Part shown: positions 54,252-61,550 of the stretch, piece after piece
Layout of the letters: every line of letters begins with the position of its first letter
Numbering within the stretch: position 1 is the stretch's first letter
Assembly (NCBI GenBank): GCA_041583495.1
Contig: JBFHFS010000013.1
Coordinates: forward strand, 1 to 64,000
From: JBFHFS01 sp041583495
GTDB lineage: Bacteria > Bacteroidota > Bacteroidia > Bacteroidales > Marinilabiliaceae
Direction of reading: 5' to 3'
Length of the DNA stretch: 64,000 bases
Made by a program: the position numbers and the translations under genes
Notes under the pieces: model-generated
What the model saw: only the letters and a program-made list of their open reading frames with translations
Told to the model about the DNA's origin: nothing
Databases searched by the model: none

Positions 54252-56720
54252 ATGATTAAGAAATTTACTTCTCTCATTCTGTTTCTTTCGGTTGTTCTTT
54301 TTGCTTATTCGCAGGACTCTATTTTTGTTCGGGGAACGAAATACCGGGTGGACACCCTTATTCAAAAGCACGATGTGGGATTGGGGGCGATGCATTCCAA
54401 GTACAGCCTCCCCGATCTACCCCTGGTGGTCTCTGTCCTTGAGATTGATGCCTCTAATCCCTGGGTGAAAGTGATGTCGTGTCTGAGTAACGACACCTTG
54501 CGAGACCTTGAACGGCCTTCACGAATGGCCACTCGGCATTCATCAGCCGGGCATCAGGTGTTTGCTGCGATTAATGGGGATTTTTATAATACCTCCGGGG
54601 TGGATAAGGGACTAACCGTAAATGGGCAGTTGTTGAATGGTCAGGTGGCTAAGGTTCCCAATGGATCGTTGCCGTTGATGGCTTTCGACGGGGATAAGCA
54701 GCCCTTTTTGGATGCCATGACCTTTGGCGGAAGTGTAACGGCACATGGAAGTACCTTTACTATTCATTCGGTGAATAGCAGCAGGGGAACCAACCAACTG
54801 ATTCTTTATAACCAATACAACGGGAAAAATACCGGAACCAACATCTATGGAACTGAAGTTGAAGTGGAGCTGACCAGCGGTGAATGGGGGGTAAACCAAG
54901 CCTTGACCGCGGTGGTGAGGAAAAAAGAGTCGGGTGTGGGTTCAATGCCCCTTACTTCGGGGAGGGCAATCCTCTCAGGGCATGGTTTGGCTCAGGCCTT
55001 TCTCAATGGTCTTCAAGTCAACGACGAGGTGGAGATCTCTACCCAAATCACCCTGGCAGGATCCCCTTCGGATTTGCCTCATTTAAAAGAGATGGTGGGG
55101 GGTGACCGGATTATTCTCTCGGATGGAGAAATTCAGGATAACGACTGGGCGGTATTACATCCCCGCACGGGAATTGGTTATTCGCAGGATAAGAACAGGA
55201 TTATTCTCACCGTGGTGGATGGACGAAGCACGGTGGCTGCAGGGGTAACAACCAAACAGTTGGCCGATATTATGAAGCAGAGTGGAGCATGGTGGGCTGC
55301 TAACCTGGATGGCGGTGGCTCTTCTGTGATGGTGGTACGCGACAAAATAAGCAATACCCCCTCCGATGGCGCCGAGCGTTCGGTGGCCAATGCCTATTTA
55401 TTCGTCTCTACCGCACCGGAGGCTCCTGGCGTGAAGATGGTTCTGGATAGGCATTCCCTCTCGGTCCCCTACGGAAACAAGGCAAAAATAAATGCCTCCA
55501 CCTTTAACCAATATGGCGATGTGGTGGAATACCTTAATGCCGCAAATGTAAGCTACCGGCAGGTTGGCGAAATAGGCAGCATCGATGCCGATGGTCTTTT
55601 TACCGCCACCGGAACGGCTTACAGTGGACTGATTATTGGCGAATGGAATGATCAGGCCGATACGGTTCATGTAACCGTTCGACCCGTGGAAGAGTTAACA
55701 TTAGAACACGATCATTTGACCATCGATCATCTGAACGATTACACATTCTTAGTTTATGGTAAAGGCGAAGACGGGACCCCCTATTTAATGAACAACGACT
55801 TACTTCAATTTGAGTCGTCTGATGAATCGGTTGGTACCGTGAGTGCAGGCGGTGTATTCAGCGGCGTATCCGACGGGAACGTGCAGGTGCGTGTTTTTGC
55901 AGGCGATGGAGCCGCTGCCGATACCTGTTATGTAACCGTGGAGATTGGCCGGGGGCACGTTTTGCTGGATGATTTTTCAGATCCGTCGTCCTGGCTCGTT
56001 TCCAAGAGCTGGATCGATGAGGTCTCTCTTTCGCGCCAGCTGTTTCCCGGAACCAACGAGGAGGTGCTGAAGGTCGACTATACAATGACCTTCGCCAACC
56101 GTACAGCCAGCATCACTCTTGAAAAGATGATTGATGTATACGGAATGCCGGATTCGCTGATGCTGCAAGCCACCGGAAATGGGTATTCGTCGTCGTTCCT
56201 TTTGATGCTCGATCATTCGATGGGTGCCTCTGTAGTTCCCTCGTTTACCAGCGAAGAGATGATGGATCACCAGGCGGCCATTAGAGTCGCTGATATCCCC
56301 CAGGAAGATTATCCCGTGTCGTTTAAAAGTGTGAGATTAACCATTGAACGTGATGCCGCTTATGTGGTGGGTTCGACCTATTCGGGTTCTTTTTATCTGA
56401 AAGGACTTAAGGCTGTGTATCCCGAAAAAGACCCCGTCAGCAATGTGGTGAAACCCGCGGTAGAACAGGCTGAAGTAGAGGTGTTTCCCAATCCGGCTAC
56501 CTCCTGGGTTTCGGTGCGCTGGTCAGGGGAAGGGAATGCCGAAATGGTCTTCTCCCTTTTTCGCCTGGATGGTACCCCAATGGGCGTATGGAACATGGGA
56601 ACCCTGAACCGGGGAGAGGCGTTTCGAATTAGTGTCGATAATTTGCCCTCCGGCACCTACCTCTATCGGGTCTCGGGCAGCAAAAAAAGCGCCTTTGGAA
56701 AGCTTATAATCAACCTGTAA
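54252..56720 (+). CDS. Phosphodiester glycosidase (NAGPA family) with Big-like domains and T9SS tail
   Basis: The 822-residue secreted enzyme starts at ATG 54252 with a Sec signal peptide (LFLSVVLFAYSQ). Residues about 50-385 form the NAGPA catalytic domain (DUF2233), marked by AAINGDFYN (107-113), VVDGRSTVAAGVTTKQLADI, NLDGGGSSVMVV (Asp353), and SDGAERSVANAYLFVS. This family cleaves GlcNAc-1-phosphodiester bonds, as the mammalian uncovering enzyme and some bacterial cell-wall enzymes do. Bacterial immunoglobulin-like repeats and a jelly-roll follow, then the T9SS domain (VFPNPATSWVSVRWSG, SGTYLYRVSGSKKSAFGKLI). In this locus it might remove GlcNAc-phosphate links between wall polymers and peptidoglycan. 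Confidence 0.85.
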   Translation: MIKKFTSLILFLSVVLFAYSQDSIFVRGTKYRVDTLIQKHDVGLGAMHSKYSLPDLPLVVSVLEIDASNPWVKVMSCLSNDTLRDLERPSRMATRHSSAGHQVFAAINGDFYNTSGVDKGLTVNGQLLNGQVAKVPNGSLPLMAFDGDKQPFLDAMTFGGSVTAHGSTFTIHSVNSSRGTNQLILYNQYNGKNTGTNIYGTEVEVELTSGEWGVNQALTAVVRKKESGVGSMPLTSGRAILSGHGLAQAFLNGLQVNDEVEISTQITLAGSPSDLPHLKEMVGGDRIILSDGEIQDNDWAVLHPRTGIGYSQDKNRIILTVVDGRSTVAAGVTTKQLADIMKQSGAWWAANLDGGGSSVMVVRDKISNTPSDGAERSVANAYLFVSTAPEAPGVKMVLDRHSLSVPYGNKAKINASTFNQYGDVVEYLNAANVSYRQVGEIGSIDADGLFTATGTAYSGLIIGEWNDQADTVHVTVRPVEELTLEHDHLTIDHLNDYTFLVYGKGEDGTPYLMNNDLLQFESSDESVGTVSAGGVFSGVSDGNVQVRVFAGDGAAADTCYVTVEIGRGHVLLDDFSDPSSWLVSKSWIDEVSLSRQLFPGTNEEVLKVDYTMTFANRTASITLEKMIDVYGMPDSLMLQATGNGYSSSFLLMLDHSMGASVVPSFTSEEMMDHQAAIRVADIPQEDYPVSFKSVRLTIERDAAYVVGSTYSGSFYLKGLKAVYPEKDPVSNVVKPAVEQAEVEVFPNPATSWVSVRWSGEGNAEMVFSLFRLDGTPMGVWNMGTLNRGEAFRISVDNLPSGTYLYRVSGSKKSAFGKLIINL

Positions 56721-56749
56721 TTGGATTTTAACTATTAAAAAAGTTGTTA

Positions 56750-59554
56750 ATGAGGACTTTGAAGATATTTGCAGCGGTGTTGCTTTTTGTGTTTGTTGCA
56801 CAGGGTTTAAATGCACAGTCGATTCCCAAAAGAGAGATGAGAGCTGCCTGGGTCGCTACGGTTTGGGGCCTGGATTGGCCCAGTAATACGATTCCTTATA
56901 CCGGGTCGACCTATTATATTAATTCACAAAAGAATCAGATTGTGGCCCTTATTGAATCGATGCAGGAGGCCAATTTGAACACCATCTTCTTTCAGGTTCG
57001 ATCGGAGTGTGATGCCATGTACCAGTCCTCATATGAGCCGTGGTCTTCCTACCTGGTGGCCACAAGAGGCATGGATCCCGGCTACGATCCCCTGCAATTT
57101 GTCATTGAAGAGTGCCACCAACGGGGCATGGAGTTACACGCGTGGCTCAACCCCTATCGTTTCGAGTCGGTGGCGGGAAAATATGAAGGCATGGCCGGCG
57201 ATTATCGCCAAAGCCACCCGGAGTGGGTCTTAGAATATCCCGATAAATCGGATGGTTCAAAAAATGTGGCCATCCTCGATCCCGGAAACCCTGGTGTGCG
57301 TGCTCAGATCACCAATATTGTGGAGGAGATCGTGACCAACTACGATGTGGATGGGGTGGTATTCGATGATTATTTTTATGCCTATGGCGGTACCCCCACG
57401 TCGCTGGATGCCTATTCGCAAGGTTTGTGGAAGCCTCAGGGCATGGATCTGGATGATTGGCGCAGGAGTAATGTCAATCAAATGGTGGCGGATTGTTATA
57501 ATAAAATTCAGGAAATAAAGCCCTATGTTACTTTTGGCTTATCGCCATTTGGTATCTGGTCGACCGATCCGGCGGTTGCCGCCGCCCACGACATTGTATT
57601 GCCACAGGGCATCGTAGGTCTGGATGCCTACAAAAGTATTTATTGCGATCCGGTGGCCTGGCTGGAGGAGGGCACCGTTGACTATATCTCCCCTCAGCTT
57701 TATTGGCCAACAACCAGTACCGGCCAGGATTATGATGTTCTGGGCCCCTGGTGGTCCGATCTCTGTAATCGTTTCAGGAAACATTTGTATGTGAGTCACT
57801 CCATTTCGGACCTGACCACTGCCCTGGCTCCCTCTGCCGATTCACCACTGAAGTCCATCAGCGCTGATTCTTTGATGCTCGATCTGAAAGGCCTTTCGAT
57901 GCTGGAGTATTTTTCGCAACCTTCCATGGCGGAACTTAAGGCATCCATTCTGCCCGGTGAATATGGGAAACAGGTTCAGGTGAATCGAAATTCAGATAAA
58001 AACGGCGCCCCGGGCAGCGTTTTTTTCCGGGCAGCCACCTTTTATCGTGCCGATTTTATCGATTACCTAAACACGAATGAGTTTGCTGTTCAGTCCCTGG
58101 CCCCTGCCCGCAGCTGGAAAGGGGTAACCCCGCGTGCGCTGCCGTCCAATCTTCGCATCGAAGGGGATCTGTTTATGTGGAACTCTTCAGAGGAGGGGAT
58201 TCGGTTTGTGGTCTATGCCGTCCCCAATGCGGAGGTGAATAATACAGGTAATTTTTCAACTGGCGCCAATATTTTAGGGGTCTCATACCAAAAGAGCTTT
58301 GATTTAAGCACCTATCCGGACCTTTCCTCAACGCATACGATGGCGGTTTCGGTACTCGACCGATTTGGTAATGAGTTTCCGCCTGTAGTGATGGGTCAAA
58401 CCCCGGGTCAAAATCAGGCAACAGTATTGGCTTATCCCGCCGATGAGCAAGAGGTTTTTATTCCGTTTGCCTTTTCCTGGAGTGAGGTGGAAGGTTCTGA
58501 ATTATACATAATAGAAGTGTCTGAGGATGTTGAATTTACCAATTCCTTTTACCGGAGGGAGGTCACCGAAAACGAATTTTTAGCCGCCAATATCTCGATG
58601 ACCATTGGAAATATGTACTACTGGCGGGTTATTACCCGGAAACCAGGAGTGGACGATGTGGTTTCACAAGTCAGGTCATTTAATTTGATAGAACAACCGC
58701 GACCCGAAATATTGGAACCAACCAATGAGGCCGGTAATATCTCCCTAACGCCTGAAATCGTTTGGGCGCAGTTTGGAGAGGGCTTCAGCTATGACCTTCA
58801 AATTTCGTTGAATAGCGGTTTCTCTTCATTGGTTGTTCAGGAAACCAATTTGTCGGGTTTGAGCTATCAAATACCTCAGAGTGTGTTGATGGCCTATTCT
58901 ACTTATTATGTCCGGTTGATGGCACACAATCAGCTGACCACCTCTGCCTGGTCCGAAACAGTCAGTTTCTCCACTGTTCAAACCCCGCCCAGCGTGCCGG
59001 TGATCATTTCACCGGTCAACGAATCGACGGTGTCTGGACCCGATGTTACCGTTAAGATAGCAGATGAACCTCTGGCAAAAAGTTTTACCTATCTGCTTTC
59101 TTCCAGTCCAACATTTCCCATCTTAAGTCGGACTCAAAAAACGGTGGATGCTTTCGAATATGAGGCTTTATTCCCCGGTTTATCCGATGGCGGCTATTAT
59201 GTTAAAGTAAGATCCAATTACAGTAGTTCGTCGAGTACCGATTATTCATCGGTGGTCTTTTTCAATATCGTCACCACTGCTATATCCCAGCCGAATGAGG
59301 ATCTGTTGACACTGGTTTGTCCCACCCTGTTGATGGCTGATGAAGTGTTGGTGACCTATTCCATCCCGGCCGACTCCAGGGTCAAGCTTTCTGTGTGCAA
59401 TCTCACAGGAGGTCAGGTGATGATTTTGGATCAGCAATTCAGATCGAAGGGTGAATATTCGGTCTTATTGCCCGCCGGCAGGTTAGTTAAAGGGCTGTAT
59501 TTCCTCACCCTTCAAACCGATGGGGAGAAAAAAACGGTCAAGCTGATTCGGTAA
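56750..59554 (+). CDS. GHL10-type glycoside hydrolase with Fn3/Ig-like domains and T9SS tail
   Basis: The 934-residue protein starts at ATG 56750 with a Sec signal peptide (FVAQGLNAQ). Residues about 25-340 form a glycosyl-hydrolase-like 10 barrel (REMRAAWVATVWGLDWPS, FFQVRSECDAMYQSSYEPWS, GMELHAWLNPYR, DPGNPGVRAQITNIVEEIV, DGVVFDDYF with Asp206/Asp207, FGLSPFGIW, DYISPQLYW). Proteins with this domain include E. coli DigH (YddW), which cuts peptide-free glycan strands of peptidoglycan. Three or so fibronectin type III-like domains and a T9SS tail (LPAGRLVKGLYFLTLQTDG) complete it. It is 29 bases from the NAGPA gene. Confidence 0.88.
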   Translation: MRTLKIFAAVLLFVFVAQGLNAQSIPKREMRAAWVATVWGLDWPSNTIPYTGSTYYINSQKNQIVALIESMQEANLNTIFFQVRSECDAMYQSSYEPWSSYLVATRGMDPGYDPLQFVIEECHQRGMELHAWLNPYRFESVAGKYEGMAGDYRQSHPEWVLEYPDKSDGSKNVAILDPGNPGVRAQITNIVEEIVTNYDVDGVVFDDYFYAYGGTPTSLDAYSQGLWKPQGMDLDDWRRSNVNQMVADCYNKIQEIKPYVTFGLSPFGIWSTDPAVAAAHDIVLPQGIVGLDAYKSIYCDPVAWLEEGTVDYISPQLYWPTTSTGQDYDVLGPWWSDLCNRFRKHLYVSHSISDLTTALAPSADSPLKSISADSLMLDLKGLSMLEYFSQPSMAELKASILPGEYGKQVQVNRNSDKNGAPGSVFFRAATFYRADFIDYLNTNEFAVQSLAPARSWKGVTPRALPSNLRIEGDLFMWNSSEEGIRFVVYAVPNAEVNNTGNFSTGANILGVSYQKSFDLSTYPDLSSTHTMAVSVLDRFGNEFPPVVMGQTPGQNQATVLAYPADEQEVFIPFAFSWSEVEGSELYIIEVSEDVEFTNSFYRREVTENEFLAANISMTIGNMYYWRVITRKPGVDDVVSQVRSFNLIEQPRPEILEPTNEAGNISLTPEIVWAQFGEGFSYDLQISLNSGFSSLVVQETNLSGLSYQIPQSVLMAYSTYYVRLMAHNQLTTSAWSETVSFSTVQTPPSVPVIISPVNESTVSGPDVTVKIADEPLAKSFTYLLSSSPTFPILSRTQKTVDAFEYEALFPGLSDGGYYVKVRSNYSSSSSTDYSSVVFFNIVTTAISQPNEDLLTLVCPTLLMADEVLVTYSIPADSRVKLSVCNLTGGQVMILDQQFRSKGEYSVLLPAGRLVKGLYFLTLQTDGEKKTVKLIR

Positions 59555-59604
59555 GGTTAGGCGTTTTGTTTAGTGTTTTTGAATATTGTGTAAATAGAGT
59601 CGAC

Positions 59605-60531
59605 ATGAAGCGAGTGAAAATTATGGTCTCTGTGTTCCTGTTTTTTTCTCTAATGCTAGGTGCTCAGGAGGTGAAGGTTATATCCCTGGAGTATCTCACT
59701 TTACCACGCGAAAGTCACTATTTTCATCCTGTTTTTAATCCTGCAGGAGACAAGCTTTCCCTGACCTCCGAAAATTATGAAGGATTAAAAATATACGACT
59801 TTAATTCCGGTCGGATAGTGACGGTTTCGGAAGCCACGGGAGCGGGGCAAAAATCTGTTTTTTCGCCCGATGGCAACAAAATCTATTTTACCGAACAAAG
59901 GGTTGAGAGGTCACAAAAATCCACTCAATTAAAATACTTTGATCTGGTTGCGGGTACTTCAGGGACTGTTACCCACGGCGGCAAAGAGTCAGGGCACTCT
60001 TCTTTGCGCAGTTGGTGGAGCAGATTATTCACGGCAGGGCCCAAGGGCAGCGGTACTTTGAATCACGAAGCCCTCACCAATGGAAAATGGGATTACCCTT
60101 TTGTGACGGTTGAATCGGGTAAATTGATGTTTTTTAAGGATGAAAAGGGAAAACTGCTCGACCCGCTTTCGGTGCGGTATTATATGCAGGCATCCATCAG
60201 CCCGGACGGAAAGCGAATCGTTGCCTATGCCGTTGGAGTAGGGGCTTTTGCTTGTCGAACCGATGGGTCGGATGTGAGGGTTTTAGGGCAGATTGAGGCC
60301 CCTGTTTGGCTTAATGACGATATTATTGTAGGGATGGTCACCCGGGATGATGGCCATAATGTGACAGGTTCAATACTGCAATCGATAAATGTGAAGAGTG
60401 GCGGTAAACAGATGCTTACCATAGGCGAAATGGCCATCTTGTATCCTTCGGTGTCAAAAGAAAAACAACAGATCGTGGGCCATACCCCTAATGGGGAGAT
60501 AGCATTGATTACCTATAAGATAATAGAATAA
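59605..60531 (+). CDS. TolB-like WD40/PD40 propeller protein, first of tandem pair
   Basis: The start is set at ATG 59605 (MKRVKIMVSVFLFFSLMLGA), 13 codons inside the longest frame, as it gives a signal peptide. The 308-residue periplasmic product contains PD40-type beta-propeller units: ESHYFHPVFNPAGDKLSLTS, KSVFSPDGNKIYFTEQ, QASISPDGKRIVAYAVG and LYPSVSKEKQQIVGHT. It has no catalytic motif and no T9SS tail. It is related to, but distinct from, the following protein. A role in binding wall fragments or partner proteins is possible but not shown. Confidence 0.8.
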   Translation: MKRVKIMVSVFLFFSLMLGAQEVKVISLEYLTLPRESHYFHPVFNPAGDKLSLTSENYEGLKIYDFNSGRIVTVSEATGAGQKSVFSPDGNKIYFTEQRVERSQKSTQLKYFDLVAGTSGTVTHGGKESGHSSLRSWWSRLFTAGPKGSGTLNHEALTNGKWDYPFVTVESGKLMFFKDEKGKLLDPLSVRYYMQASISPDGKRIVAYAVGVGAFACRTDGSDVRVLGQIEAPVWLNDDIIVGMVTRDDGHNVTGSILQSINVKSGGKQMLTIGEMAILYPSVSKEKQQIVGHTPNGEIALITYKIIE

Positions 60532-60564
60532 CGTTTTTTGTAACAAATAAAAAAAAATAATCCT

Positions 60565-61506
60565 ATGCGAAAATTACATTTACCATTTTTGCTTTGGTTG
60601 CTTCTTGTTCATGTGACGGGTTTTTCACAACCCAAAGCGGTGGGGACTCCCCAAAAGCTTATTTCAACCCCCAATGATTATTTTATGCAGGCCAAATGGT
60701 CACCCGATGGAACGAAAATCGCTTTTTCAGGGGCCCGGTATAACAGCATTTGGTTGAGCGATGCCAATGGAAATAATCTAAAACAAGTGACCGATGATTC
60801 CAGTGCAGGATATGGATTTTCATGGTCTGCCGATAGTAAAACCCTTTTGGCCAGGCCTGCCAGGCTGGGAAGCCATGCCCGCTACAACTGCATTAAGCTG
60901 TATGAGGTAGAAACAAACAAAGCCACTGTCCTTCAGGAAGAGACTACTACACTGAAGCAGTTGCCCGTGTGGGTGGAAGGCGACTCCAAAGTCGCTATGG
61001 TTCTGGGTAAGGAAGTGAAAATGGTATCCAGTGGGAAACCGGTTTTGAAGAGTGCTCCGGAAAATTCTAATCAGGCGGTTCTCTTTAATGGGGCCTTGGT
61101 TTCGGCCAGCGCCAAATCAGAAGTTTCATTTTCTGAATTTAATGATCGGATTGTTTTTAACCAACGAACTTCGCCATCAGGGACGAAGGTGGTCTTTCAG
61201 GTAAACGGGCTGGGACTGTTTGTCTCCAATAGCGACGGAACGCAACTGAAAAATATTGGTCAGGGAGAGCAAGCCTCCTGGATGCCAGAGGAGAAATATG
61301 TGGTGGTGACTTTGGTTGAAGACGATGGAGTGGTCATTACAAAAGGAAACCTGTATGCGGTGGATGTGGAGTCGGGGAATTACTACCCACTAATGGAAGG
61401 GAGCCAATGGATTGCGCTTAACCCCTCTGTTTCTCCCGATGGAGCCAGTTTATTGTTCGACAATCCGAGGGATGGGGCCGTCTATCTTTTGAACCTGAGC
61501 AAATAG
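60565..61506 (+). CDS. TolB-like WD40/PD40 propeller protein, second of tandem pair
   Basis: The 313-residue product has a Sec signal peptide (LLVHVTGFSQ) and PD40 units MQAKWSPDGTKIAFSGARYN, SWSADSKTLLARPARLG, HTSPSGTKVVFQV-like RTSPSGTKVVFQVNG, QASWMPEEKYVVVTL and NPSVSPDGASLLFDNPRDG. It shares architecture and size with the gene 33 bases upstream, suggesting ancient duplication. No enzyme motif and no T9SS tail, so it is expected in the periplasm. Confidence 0.8.
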   Translation: MRKLHLPFLLWLLLVHVTGFSQPKAVGTPQKLISTPNDYFMQAKWSPDGTKIAFSGARYNSIWLSDANGNNLKQVTDDSSAGYGFSWSADSKTLLARPARLGSHARYNCIKLYEVETNKATVLQEETTTLKQLPVWVEGDSKVAMVLGKEVKMVSSGKPVLKSAPENSNQAVLFNGALVSASAKSEVSFSEFNDRIVFNQRTSPSGTKVVFQVNGLGLFVSNSDGTQLKNIGQGEQASWMPEEKYVVVTLVEDDGVVITKGNLYAVDVESGNYYPLMEGSQWIALNPSVSPDGASLLFDNPRDGAVYLLNLSK

Positions 61507-61550
61507 TATTGCGACCAGTAGTTATTTTCAACGATTTATATGCAACTATT

